Below are positions 7,127-13,208 of a stretch of DNA of 13,208 nucleotides, one piece after another. The notes below the pieces were generated by a model. That model was not told the DNA's origin and ran no database searches. It worked only from the letters and a program-made list of their open reading frames with translations. The stretch comes from Dysgonamonadaceae bacterium. Lineage in GTDB: Bacteria; Bacteroidota; Bacteroidia; Bacteroidales; Azobacteroidaceae. Numbering within the stretch: the stretch's first letter is position 1; every line of letters starts with the position of its first letter. The stretch is taken from contig JAIRSN010000084.1 of NCBI GenBank assembly GCA_031255425.1, forward strand, positions 1-13,208. The letters are read 5' to 3'. The translations under genes and the position numbers were made by a program.

Positions 7127-8124
7127 CCCTCTTTCTTTTGTTCGATCAGGTATTCCACCTTATCCGGAATGATCCGGTAGTCGATCAACCAGTGAGGCTT
7201 CCGGTTCAGGAGAAGCGAGATGTTCGTGCCCTGGTTCCGGGAAAGGTCTTGATAATCAACGCCCGTATCCAGATCGTTCGCGTTGGCATCGCTGTATTTA
7301 CTCAGTGCGATCCGGCAGATCACTTCCACGGTTGAGGGGAAAAAACGGACGCGGACGTCTTCCGGGGAATTGTAACAGACGACAGGCAATTCAAACTTTT
7401 TTTCCGTGTATTCTTCCACGTTTCCGCTTATTCTTACCTTTTCGGTCGACAGGCGTACGCCCTGCGGCGCTTTCAACCGGAGCGTTAAGTCCAGTTTCTT
7501 TTGCACCGATTCTTCTTTTACCGTTTCGGTGGCGATGTATTGAAGGGTATCCAGGGTGTTTTTATTTCCGTAAATCCAGGTTCTTGACGGCTTTACGGCG
7601 ATGCTATCGGTGAAGATATAACCGGTGGCGGCCTCTATTTTTCCGGCGAGGATTACGGGGACTTCCTTTTTCTCCAAGGGCGAATAATTAATCCGGAGCT
7701 TTTCCGGCTTGAATGAAACCAACTGGGTTGTGTTTGATAAAAAGTCCCGGATATACGTGTTCAGGGCAGGCTTGTCGATTGTGTAGAAGGTGTTGTTAAG
7801 GGGAACGTCTTTCAGGTCGATGGGGATGGATGCCTCTTTTTTGTTCAGGAAATACATCAGGAACACAGAGCCTTTGTCGACTAATTTGAGCGTAAACTTG
7901 CCCGGCAGGGTATCGTTCAGAATGATGTCTTTCGGGATATTGGAGTAATGGATCGGAACCTCTATTTCGCGCTCTACTTTTTGTTGGAAATATTGAAGCA
8001 CCCAAAAAGAGAAAGCCAGCGCGACGAAAACTAAAAAGACCAGCAGCTCTTTCCATCTTTGACTTCGGAAAAATGCGCTGGTCTTCTGTCTGAAAAAACT
8101 TTTATTTATTAGTCTGATTTCCAT
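7123..8124 (-). CDS. YbbR-like domain protein, single membrane anchor
   Basis: A 333-residue protein with a basic N-terminus (FFRQKTSAFFRSQRWK), one transmembrane helix at about 27-44 (LLVFLVFVALAFSFWVL) and a large region beyond it made of YbbR-type beta repeats. Characteristic segments are VPIHYSNIPKDII near 56-68 and EVPVILAGK near 150. YbbR/CdaR proteins in Firmicutes regulate a diadenylate cyclase; that partner is not in this window, so the function here stays open. The ATG at 8124 is preferred over a TTG at 8154 that would reach deeper into yajC. With this start the gene overlaps the end of yajC by 23 bp. The stop overlaps the coaE ATG. Confidence 0.85.
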   Translation of the reverse strand: MEIRLINKSFFRQKTSAFFRSQRWKELLVFLVFVALAFSFWVLQYFQQKVEREIEVPIHYSNIPKDIILNDTLPGKFTLKLVDKGSVFLMYFLNKKEASIPIDLKDVPLNNTFYTIDKPALNTYIRDFLSNTTQLVSFKPEKLRINYSPLEKKEVPVILAGKIEAATGYIFTDSIAVKPSRTWIYGNKNTLDTLQYIATETVKEESVQKKLDLTLRLKAPQGVRLSTEKVRISGNVEEYTEKKFELPVVCYNSPEDVRVRFFPSTVEVICRIALSKYSDANANDLDTGVDYQDLSRNQGTNISLLLNRKPHWLIDYRIIPDKVEYLIEQKKEG

Positions 8125-8422
8125 CTGGCACTGCGAATACGGATGTTTTATCAATTTTGATTTTTACACCTTCCGCAATTTCTACGACGTATGTAGTGTC
8201 ATTGATTTCTTTTAGTTTACCGTGAACACCGCCCGCCGTGACTACTTTGTGACCCGGAGCAAGCGCTGCGCGTTGTTTCTCCACTTCTTTTCTTTGTTTT
8301 TGCTGTGGACGGATCATGAAAAAATACATGATGACGAACAACAAAACGATCATGATGATTCCCGTGTAGCCGCTTCCGCCTGAAGGGCTGCCTGCTTGTA
8401 ATAAAATGTTTAATAAGTTCAT
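8102..8422 (-). CDS. yajC: Preprotein translocase accessory subunit YajC
   Basis: A 106-residue inner-membrane protein that associates with SecDF and the SecYEG translocon. One transmembrane helix lies at about 19-37 (YTGIIMIVLLFVIMYFFMI), followed by the family hallmark FFMIRPQQKQRKE (34-46) and the cytoplasmic small domain with GHKVVTAGGVHG (57-68). The first 18 residues before the helix are short and Gly/Ser-rich. It has its own promoter word 34 bp upstream and heads the run yajC-YbbR protein-coaE-DUF5606 protein. No Shine-Dalgarno precedes the ATG. Confidence 0.96.
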   Translation of the reverse strand: MNLLNILLQAGSPSGGSGYTGIIMIVLLFVIMYFFMIRPQQKQRKEVEKQRAALAPGHKVVTAGGVHGKLKEINDTTYVVEIAEGVKIKIDKTSVFAVPDGNQTNK

Positions 8423-8455
8423 GTCTGTTAATTTTTATTTTGAAAATTCAGGGAG

Positions 8456-8463
8456 CAAATATA
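8456..8463 (-). promoter_or_regulatory. Bacteroidota -7 promoter element for yajC
   Basis: On the minus strand the word is TATATTTG followed by CTCC, a full match to TAnnTTTG, 33 bases before the yajC ATG. The nearest TTG upstream is 25 bases away, more than the usual 19-21, so the -33 half is poor. No terminator is visible between nusB and this promoter, so read-through from nusB is also possible. Confidence 0.6.
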
Positions 8464-8487
8464 GTGATTTTCTCTTGAATTACATCG

Positions 8488-9414
8488 TCAATCTTTAAAT
8501 AAAAGATCGCTGGTTCTTAATTCATTAACAATGCTATCCAAAATACCGTTGACAAAAATGCCGCTTTTGGGCGTGCTGTAATACCTTGCCATGTCGATGT
8601 ACTCGTTCAGCGTCACGTTGACGGGGATGGACGGGAAATTTTTGATTTCCGAAAGGGCGATCTGCATGATATACAAGTCAATCAAGGCGATGCGTTCCAA
8701 ATCCCAGTTCTCAATTTGCCGGTTGATTAAGGCTTCGTTGGCGTCGTGTTCGATGATGGTTTTGTGAAGCAGCCGGGTCGCAAACAGGCGGTCGTCCTCG
8801 TTTTTGAACATGGGAATAAGTTCCTGGTAGCGGGTCATTTTCGCCTCAAACTGTTTGATCGTTTTCATTACAAAGGTGCAGACAATTTCCATACCGCCGT
8901 TCCAGTAGATGTCTTTTTCTCCCAAAATATCGAATAACAAATCGCTTTCGAAAATGATTGTTTTGAACACTCGCTGCCAGAAAAAACGATCGGATTCGTA
9001 GGTATCCGGCGTTTTAAGGTACAATTTATAGATGTCGGATTGAAGGATTTCATTCAACAGGTCGCGCATAAAAGCGGAATCTTCTTCCATCCAGAGGCTG
9101 CCGTGACGGTTGCCGAACCGCACGAGTACGTCGTTGGTCCGCAACTGTTCCGAAAAACGGTTGTCAATCAGGCGGGTATTCGGGTCGAGTTCCCCCTCTG
9201 TCGGGAGGTATTTGTGCTTGGAGGCGTCTATTTTCCGTTGCAACATGTCCGTCAGCATCGGAATCAACAGGAGAAAGTAATGATACAAATCGTATGATTT
9301 TTGCAGGCTGCGCAGCAGTTCGTTTTCTGCACTATTTAAATTTCCATTTCCTTGTTGATAGTATGAATAAACTATCTGGAGGACTTTTACACGAATAAGA
9401 ATGCGATTAATCAT
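8488..9414 (-). CDS. nusB: Transcription antitermination protein NusB
   Basis: A 308-residue protein, about twice the size of the ~140-residue E. coli NusB but of the length I know for Bacteroidota. The start MINRILIRVKVLQIVYSYYQ resembles the NusB first helix. The best-conserved NusB part is the C-terminus: LERIALIDLYIMQIALSEI near 230-250, then VNVTLNEYIDMARYYSTPKSG and FVNGILD near 268-295. The middle segment is an expansion that I do not recognise. In the family, NusB with S10 (NusE) binds boxA RNA and supports rRNA transcription antitermination. The ATG at 9414 has a leader of about 19 bases from the promoter at 9440-9447. Confidence 0.93.
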   Translation of the reverse strand: MINRILIRVKVLQIVYSYYQQGNGNLNSAENELLRSLQKSYDLYHYFLLLIPMLTDMLQRKIDASKHKYLPTEGELDPNTRLIDNRFSEQLRTNDVLVRFGNRHGSLWMEEDSAFMRDLLNEILQSDIYKLYLKTPDTYESDRFFWQRVFKTIIFESDLLFDILGEKDIYWNGGMEIVCTFVMKTIKQFEAKMTRYQELIPMFKNEDDRLFATRLLHKTIIEHDANEALINRQIENWDLERIALIDLYIMQIALSEIKNFPSIPVNVTLNEYIDMARYYSTPKSGIFVNGILDSIVNELRTSDLLFKD

Positions 9415-9439
9415 TTCTAAAGGTTCTTCGTTTCGGCTG

Positions 9440-9447
9440 CAAAGATA
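9440..9447 (-). promoter_or_regulatory. Bacteroidota -7 promoter element for nusB
   Basis: On the minus strand the word is TATCTTTG followed by CAGCC, a full match to TAnnTTTG, 25 bases before the nusB ATG and 44 bases after the dnaG stop. There is no TTTG at the usual -33 spacing. No terminator is seen between dnaG and nusB, so dnaG transcripts could also extend into nusB. Confidence 0.65.
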
Positions 9448-9491
9448 CTATTTTTCGCTTAATCTTCCGTAGTAAATGGACAAAATCGCTT

Positions 9492-11480
9492 TTATATTCC
9501 GGTGATGATTCGTTCGCGCAAATGGAGTGCAATTTCTTTCTTTGGTTTTTGCCAGAGTTCGGTCAGTTGCCTGACCAGCTGTTCCGATTTCTCCTGTTCG
9601 CCGTTTTCCGCCGCCGCCTTGATTTGCCGGTTGAGTTCCTCCATGCGGAATTTCAAAATGGCATCCTTATAATTAAGGACAACATACGGAATCAAATCCA
9701 GCAACTTTTCGCTTTCGCTTTCTATCTTTTTGTGCTTGGAATGAACCTTGCTTTCCACGTACCTGTCGGTCGAAATATCCACGGCAAATTGGCTGACCTG
9801 CGGATCCGGATGCTGCTTGAAATACGGTTCCGCCACGAAACCTTCTTCGCCCGACTTCTCGAACGCTTCTTCCAATATACGCTTGTACAGGGGGTTGGCA
9901 AACTCCAACTCGTCTTCTTTCAGGTCGCGGACGACGTCTTCGATCACGCTCACGGAAACAATCGCCTGCGTTTCCTCGTCCCGGTAAGTGATTCGATGTT
10001 CGCCGTAACGGATGATGTAGTACATGATGTTCCGTTCGTAAACCTCGAAAGGCGACCCGCCGGCATCGGCTTCCGGTGGATACGTTGCGGTCTGTTCTTC
10101 CGGCGGGGAGGGCCGGCGCGGTTCGTCTTCCGGATTTTCCGTGCCGGGATAAATCGTTTTTTTCTTCTGGAGCAACTGTTCCTGCCGCCTCCGGGCAATG
10201 TTCCGTACCAGCACCCGCTCGTCCATATCCAGCAGCCGGGAACATTCTTTCACATAGACCAGCCGGATGATTTCTTCCGGAATCAGGGCGATCGTATCGA
10301 CGATTTCGGTGATGATCTGCGCTTTTTTGACCGGGTCGTTCCCGGCGTCGCGGATCAGCAGCCCCGCCTTGAACTGCACAAAGTCCGTTTCGTGCGCCTG
10401 TATGTACTCGTTGAAAAGCGACGCCGACTGTTTCTGCGAAAAAGAGTCCGGGTCTTCGCCTTCGGGGAGCAACACGATTTTGATATTCAATCCGGCTTCC
10501 AGCAAGAGGTCTATTCCCCGCAGGGCAGCCTTGATGCCGGCGGAATCGCCGTCGTAAAGGACTGTCACATTGGTTGTGAAGCGGTGGATCAGCCGGATTT
10601 GCCCGGGCGTCAGCGCCGTTCCCGACGAGGCGACGACGTTTTCGATGCCCGCCTGGTGCATGGAAATAACGTCGGTGTAGCCCTCCACCAGAAAACACCG
10701 GTCTTGCTTCACAATCGCTTGCCGGGCAAAGTAAATGCCGTAGAGTTCGTTGCTTTTGTGGTAAATTTCGCTTTCGGGCGAGTTGAGGTATTTGGCGGTT
10801 TTGTCGTTCTTTTTCAATATCCTGCCGCCAAAGGCAACCGTCTTCCCGGACAGGGTGTGAACGGGGAAAATAACCCTTCCGCGGAAACGGTCGGCGAGGT
10901 AATCGTTGTTGCCAACCACCGTCAACCCCGTTTTTTCGAGGAACTGTTTCTTGTAACCGGCTTTCAGCGCCGTTTGCGTCAGCGCGTCCCGTTCTTCCAG
11001 GGCGTATCCCAACTGGAATTTATGAATAATATCCTCCCGGAACCCGCGTTCCCGGAAATAAGAAAGCCCGACCGCCTGCCCTTCTTCCGTATGGAAAAGA
11101 TTGTGGGTGAATGTTTTTTGTGCGAACCCGTTGAGGATAAACAGCGCCTCCCGGTCGTCCTGCATCTGTTTCTGTTCGTCGGTCAGTTCCGTTTCATGCA
11201 CTTCAATCCCGTACTTTTTCGCCAGGTACTTCAAGGCTTCCGGATACGAGAGGTGTTCGTGCTTCATAATAAAGTGGATGGGCGTCCCGCCTTCGCCGCA
11301 GGAGAAACATTTGCAGATATTTTTTGCGGGCGACACATGAAAAGACGGCGTCCGGTCTTCGTGGAAAGGGCATAAGCCCTTGTAGCTCGCCCCGCTTTTC
11401 CGCAGCGCGACAAAATCGGAAACCACATCGTAGATCTGCGCTGCGGACTGTATCTTTTCTATGGTAGGATAATCAATCAT
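9492..11480 (-). CDS. dnaG: DNA primase
   Basis: A 662-residue primase that makes RNA primers for the replication fork. The N-terminal zinc ribbon has C37-PF-H40 and C58-FS-C61 (CPFHEDRTPSF, then CKCFSCGEGG). The RNA polymerase core shows RFRGRVIFP (198-206) and FGGR (217-220). The TOPRIM domain carries E266 in VEGYTD, then D310 and D312 in LYDGDSAG, and PEGEDPDSF (339-347), the metal-binding acidic residues. A proline-rich linker at about 440-475 leads to a C-terminal region (about 480-662) that should bind the DnaB helicase. The length is typical of the phylum. No promoter word was found in the 32 bases between the tRNA terminator and the ATG, so the transcription start is unclear; the gene may partly depend on read-through. 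Confidence 0.97.
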   Translation of the reverse strand: MIDYPTIEKIQSAAQIYDVVSDFVALRKSGASYKGLCPFHEDRTPSFHVSPAKNICKCFSCGEGGTPIHFIMKHEHLSYPEALKYLAKKYGIEVHETELTDEQKQMQDDREALFILNGFAQKTFTHNLFHTEEGQAVGLSYFRERGFREDIIHKFQLGYALEERDALTQTALKAGYKKQFLEKTGLTVVGNNDYLADRFRGRVIFPVHTLSGKTVAFGGRILKKNDKTAKYLNSPESEIYHKSNELYGIYFARQAIVKQDRCFLVEGYTDVISMHQAGIENVVASSGTALTPGQIRLIHRFTTNVTVLYDGDSAGIKAALRGIDLLLEAGLNIKIVLLPEGEDPDSFSQKQSASLFNEYIQAHETDFVQFKAGLLIRDAGNDPVKKAQIITEIVDTIALIPEEIIRLVYVKECSRLLDMDERVLVRNIARRRQEQLLQKKKTIYPGTENPEDEPRRPSPPEEQTATYPPEADAGGSPFEVYERNIMYYIIRYGEHRITYRDEETQAIVSVSVIEDVVRDLKEDELEFANPLYKRILEEAFEKSGEEGFVAEPYFKQHPDPQVSQFAVDISTDRYVESKVHSKHKKIESESEKLLDLIPYVVLNYKDAILKFRMEELNRQIKAAAENGEQEKSEQLVRQLTELWQKPKKEIALHLRERIITGI

Positions 11481-11512
11481 CGTGTTGGGAAAACGGACGT
11501 TTATTTAAAATG

Positions 11513-11544
11513 AAAAAATTTGTACCGGAAACTCCACTACAAAT
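11513..11544 (-). terminator. Likely intrinsic terminator after tRNA-Pro
   Basis: On the minus strand ATTTGTA (11544-11538) pairs with TACAAAT (11524-11518), with a small inner GGA/TCC pairing, and the stem runs into a T-run ending at 11513. It begins 26 bases past the 3' end of the tRNA gene. The stem is A/T-rich, so termination strength is uncertain. Confidence 0.6.
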
Positions 11545-11569
11545 TCCATTGATTTCATTCGGCTGTTTG

Positions 11570-11642
11570 TCGAGATAGGGCGACTCGAACGCCCGGCCTC
11601 CACGTCCCGAACGTGGCGCGCTACCAACTGCGCTATATCTCG
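11570..11642 (-). tRNA. tRNA-Pro, anticodon CGG
   Basis: On the minus strand the acceptor arm CGAGATA (11642-11636) pairs with TATCTCG (11577-11571). The D-arm GCGC-AGTTGGTA-GCGC, anticodon arm CCACG-TTCGGGA-CGTGG and T-arm GGGCG-TTCGAGT-CGCCC are all perfectly paired. The seven-base anticodon loop TTCGGGA places CGG at positions 34-36, reading the proline codon CCG. The discriminator base is A (11570) and CCA is not encoded, so it must be added after transcription. It has a two-part promoter upstream and a probable terminator, so it looks like a single-gene transcript. Confidence 0.97.
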
Positions 11643-11654
11643 TTTTTGGTGCTG

Positions 11655-11684
11655 CAAAATTACAAATAATTTGTGAATATCAAA
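11655..11684 (-). promoter_or_regulatory. Two-part Bacteroidota promoter for tRNA-Pro
   Basis: On the minus strand a TTTG box (11684-11681) is followed after 18 bases by TAATTTTG (11662-11655), close to the phylum consensus TTTG, 19-21 bases, TAnnTTTG. The -7 word ends 12 bases before the tRNA 5' end, leaving a very short leader. It is the only promoter in the window where both halves are clear. Confidence 0.7.
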
Positions 11685-11747
11685 CAAAAAGGAGATTAGA
11701 TTTTTATATTTCCGGAATAATCCGTCCCCGTCGTTCTTCATCTTATT

Positions 11748-12290
11748 CTATATACTGAATTTAGCGGGATATTTCCCTGAAATATTCTTGTAAAACTGTT
11801 TTATTTTGCACATATCGCCGGTGAGGTTTCCGCTCGGAACAAAATTTTCGAAGATTCCGATCCGCTTTTTTGTATAATCCAGGTACGCGAGGGTGATCGG
11901 CACGGCCGCTTCCCGGGCGATGTAGTAAAAGCCCGATTTCCATTCCGAGGTTTTGCCCCGGGTTCCTTCGGGCGCGATTGCCAACTGGAAATGGTTTCTT
12001 TTCCGGAATTCCCCGGCCATTTGCCCGGTGAGCAACGACTTCTTTTTCCGGTCGACCGGAATGCCTCCGAAGCCTCTCAGCAGGTAATTGAGCGGGAAAA
12101 AGAACCAACTTTTTTTCATCAAAACATGGGGTTTGCCTCCGATGGATTTGTAGAACAACATTCCGATAATAAAATCCCAGTTGCTGGTGTGAGGCGCTAC
12201 GCAAATGATGCATTTGGGCAACACATCCTCTTTTTTGATGGAAGAACTCCAGCCTAACGCCTTAAATAGAATCGAATAAAACTTTTTCAT
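11748..12290 (-). CDS. PlsC-family 1-acyl-glycerol-phosphate (lysophospholipid) acyltransferase
   Basis: A 180-residue membrane-associated acyltransferase. The family motifs are in order: H34-TSNW-D39 (catalytic HX4D), GGIPVDR (75-81), APEGTRG (106-112) and VPITLAYLDY (130-139). The short length and the HTSNWD form mark a compact group that transfers an acyl chain to a lysolipid or related acceptor at the cytoplasmic membrane; the exact acceptor (lysophosphatidate, an ornithine lipid precursor or another) cannot be read. A hydrophobic segment sits near 60-74 (SWFFFPLNYLLRGFG). The ATG at 12290 is chosen over a TTG at 12320 because the promoter's -7 word (12318-12325) overlaps that TTG, so the upstream codon would lie outside the transcript. 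It is a single-gene unit next to the repeat-rich region. Confidence 0.92.
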   Translation of the reverse strand: MKKFYSILFKALGWSSSIKKEDVLPKCIICVAPHTSNWDFIIGMLFYKSIGGKPHVLMKKSWFFFPLNYLLRGFGGIPVDRKKKSLLTGQMAGEFRKRNHFQLAIAPEGTRGKTSEWKSGFYYIAREAAVPITLAYLDYTKKRIGIFENFVPSGNLTGDMCKIKQFYKNISGKYPAKFSI

Positions 12291-12317
12291 GAATGATTGT
12301 CGCGTTTTAGAACGGTA

Positions 12318-12325
12318 CAAAGCTA
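12318..12325 (-). promoter_or_regulatory. Bacteroidota -7 promoter element for the acyltransferase gene
   Basis: On the minus strand the word is TAGCTTTG, a full match to TAnnTTTG, 27 bases before the ATG at 12290. A TTTG at 12352-12349 lies 23 bases upstream, slightly farther than the usual spacing. Its position decides the start of the acyltransferase gene. Confidence 0.6.
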
Positions 12326-12506
12326 CAAAAACAAATTTAAGAAGACATCAAATACGGGTTATTATTTTGCCGGAACAAGGCAATGGAACGCTCACCGGGG
12401 GGCCTCCTTGCGTTGCATGCAAAACGACATTCCATTTGTGACTAAAACAGGGGGAAGACGGGGCGAATCGCTGCGCCGGGAGCTTTTCGCCCGCGGGCGG
12501 GACCCT

Positions 12507-12606
12507 AAATCCGGTTACAAACAGGTTTTTTTTCGTGAACAACAGGAAGAATCCGGTTGAAAACACGGGTTTTGTTCCCGAACCATTTAAAAAATCCGGT
12601 TGAAAA
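12507..12606. repeat. Three degenerate spaced copies of an AATCCGGTT word
   Basis: AATCCGGTT begins at 12508, 12550 and 12593. The second and third copies share AATCCGGTTGAAAA; the first continues ACAAACAGG. The spacings of 42 and 43 bases are close to the 41-bp period of the nearby tandem array, though the sequences differ. I see no coding sense in it. Confidence 0.6.
12547..12559. repeat. Left arm of a 13-bp inverted repeat flanking the tandem array
   Basis: AAGAATCCGGTTG here is the exact reverse complement of 13054-13066. The arms lie about 135 bp before and 178 bp after the 41-bp array. The match stops at 13 bp on both sides. It could be the ends of a small non-autonomous element, but no target-site duplication is evident. 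Confidence 0.6.
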
Positions 12607-12693
12607 TGCGCTTCGTTGCGTGCCTGCGCAGGATTCACGGTCATAATCTTCCTGTTTTTCTTCCATTTTGGCAATAAATGAGTTATTGTTGCA

Positions 12694-12876
12694 CTTCCGA
12701 GCGTCGTCGGAAGCATGAAAACTTCGTTAGCGAGCTTCCGAGCGTCGTCGGAAGTGCAAAAACTTCGTCTGCAAGCTTCCGAGCGTCGTCGGAAGCGCAA
12801 AAACTTCGTCTGCGAGCTTCCGAGCGTTGTCGGAAGCGTGAAAACTTTGTCGGCGAGCTTCCGAGCGTCGTCGGAA
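12694..12876. repeat. Tandem array of a 41-bp unit with internal hairpin (4.5 copies)
   Basis: Copies start at 12694, 12735, 12776, 12817 and 12858, a constant 41-bp step; the fifth stops after about 19 bases. Each begins with CTTCCGA, loop GCGTCG, TCGGAAG, a hairpin with a 7-bp stem (weakened by one base in copies four and five), followed by about 21 bases that are also mostly conserved (AAAACTTCGT in the middle). Because 41 is not a multiple of three, successive units are read in different frames, which argues against a protein repeat. The spacer-like part is conserved, which argues against CRISPR. Function unknown. Confidence 0.93.
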
Positions 12877-12932
12877 ATTAAAAAGCAGTACAAAAACAGG
12901 AAGATTTTACCGGGGAAAGAAAGAAACAGACA

Positions 12933-12989
12933 CGCAGTGTCTTTTATTTTTGAGAGTGAGGCGCAACCGCTGTTGTTTTTGACACTGCG
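12933..12989. repeat. 9-bp inverted repeat with 39-base loop
   Basis: CGCAGTGTC at 12933-12941 is the exact reverse complement of GACACTGCG at 12981-12989. It lies between the tandem array and the right edge repeat. There is no T-run directly after it on either strand. It may be part of the repeat-rich element. Confidence 0.5.
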
Positions 12990-13053
12990 CCCCAAAAGGA
13001 AGGAGGCTGCGCTTCTGTTTTTATCGTGGCGGCGGGGGGAGATTGCCTGCACA

Positions 13054-13066
13054 CAACCGGATTCTT
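13054..13066. repeat. Right arm of the 13-bp inverted repeat flanking the tandem array
   Basis: CAACCGGATTCTT is the exact reverse complement of 12547-12559. It lies 23 bp before the right copy of the 119-bp edge repeat. A small hairpin (13070-13082) separates the two. Confidence 0.6.
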
Positions 13067-13089
13067 GCCGGCGGACTCCGCCACCGCCT

Positions 13090-13208
13090 CCCCCGGCCTA
13101 GGCTTCGAGGCGGAAATAACCGCTCGATGCCGACGGCGTTAAAAACGGATTACTGTTTGAGCGAAGCGAGTTGTAATCCGTTTAGCCGGCGGTATCAGAG
13201 CGGTCCGC
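13090..13208. repeat. Right copy of the 119-bp palindromic direct repeat
   Basis: Identical in sequence and orientation to bases 1-119, including the long imperfect hairpin (13110-13208 by the same pairing). The window stops exactly at the last shared base, so it cannot be seen whether the following hairpin cluster (131-219 in the left copy) is also repeated. The sequence before this copy (GC-rich, 13067-13089) has no counterpart visible at the left edge because the window begins there. Confidence 0.9.

Larger units (their letters stand above)
12326..13089. other. Gene-free, repeat-rich intergenic region
   Basis: About 760 bases without a gene I can support. In order it holds a GC-rich inverted repeat (GGGCGAA at 12461-12467 with TTCGCCC at 12486-12492, then CCCGCGGG), three spaced AATCCGGTT words (12508-12606), the 41-bp tandem array (12694-12876), a 9-bp inverted repeat (12933-12941 with 12981-12989), a small hairpin (GGCGG at 13070-13074 with CCGCC at 13078-13082) and then the right edge repeat. 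Open frames on both strands cross this stretch but lack recognisable domains and simply translate the repeats. Composition swings from A/T-rich to very GC-rich over short distances, unlike the genes. Confidence 0.75.

Noticed and set aside
9522..11375. A 617-codon open frame on the plus strand opposite dnaG
   Set aside because: It lies wholly antisense to a primase with all its motifs, shows no recognisable domain, and is the usual by-product of GC-rich codon use on the other strand. The same holds for the plus-strand frames 1029-2063 (opposite pgi) and 3536-4444 (opposite lysS).
12694..12876. CRISPR array
   Set aside because: The 41-bp unit is conserved along its whole length, with no unique spacers between the palindromic parts, and there are no cas genes in the window.
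12348..13052. A 234-codon minus-strand frame and a 128-codon plus-strand frame (12715-13101) crossing the tandem array
   Set aside because: Both simply translate the 41-bp repeats in three successive frames, have no domain or plausible start context, and overlap GC-rich palindromes. I treat the region as non-coding.
1..13208. The window as a complete circular plasmid
   Set aside because: The ends match, but there is no replication initiator, partition or mobilisation gene and all genes are chromosomal housekeeping ones. Dispersed repeats at both edges explain it more simply.

Overview
The window looks like a piece of the main chromosome of a Bacteroidota bacterium, most likely of the order Bacteroidales. 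The evidence is the mix of protein families (a DUF5606 protein, a ~308-residue NusB, a short-form phosphoglucose isomerase), the near absence of Shine-Dalgarno sequences before the starts, and six copies of the phylum's -7 promoter word TAnnTTTG just upstream of minus-strand transcription units. Every gene I can support is on the minus strand, so reading order runs from high to low coordinates. No mobile-element protein, phage gene, defence gene or CRISPR array is visible.

Gene layout in reading order: a PlsC-type acyltransferase (12290-11748) with its own promoter; a tRNA-Pro(CGG) (11642-11570) with its own promoter and a likely terminator; DNA primase dnaG; nusB; a packed run yajC, YbbR-domain protein, coaE, DUF5606 protein, small acidic protein; an OmpA-like lipoprotein followed by a strong intrinsic terminator (4965-4921); and the compact operon lysS, gpsA, pgi, HAD phosphatase (4747-229). 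Together these cover translation (lysS, tRNA-Pro), replication (dnaG), transcription (nusB), protein export (yajC), envelope and lipid work (OmpA lipoprotein, acyltransferase, gpsA) and central metabolism (pgi, coaE). Four starts that would otherwise be read from upstream TTG or GTG codons are better placed at ATGs (HAD at 900, gpsA at 3206, YbbR protein at 8124, acyltransferase at 12290), and the OmpA lipoprotein start moves from a GTG to the ATG at 5667.

The unusual material is non-coding and lies at the two edges. Bases 1-119 and 13090-13208 are identical as far as I can read, and bases 21-119 of that repeat fold into one long imperfect hairpin. In the left copy it runs on into a cluster of smaller, partly mutually exclusive hairpins up to about 220. 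The 800-base gene-free stretch 12291-13089 holds a tandem array of a 41-bp unit (4.5 copies, each with a 7-bp-stem hairpin), three degenerate ~42-bp-spaced copies of an AATCCGGTT word, and a 13-bp inverted repeat flanking the array. These look like dispersed, non-coding repeats of the host genome. The identical ends could also make this stretch look like a closed circle, but the gene content argues against a plasmid. I do not see a new protein-coding system here; the repeat region is the part worth following up.
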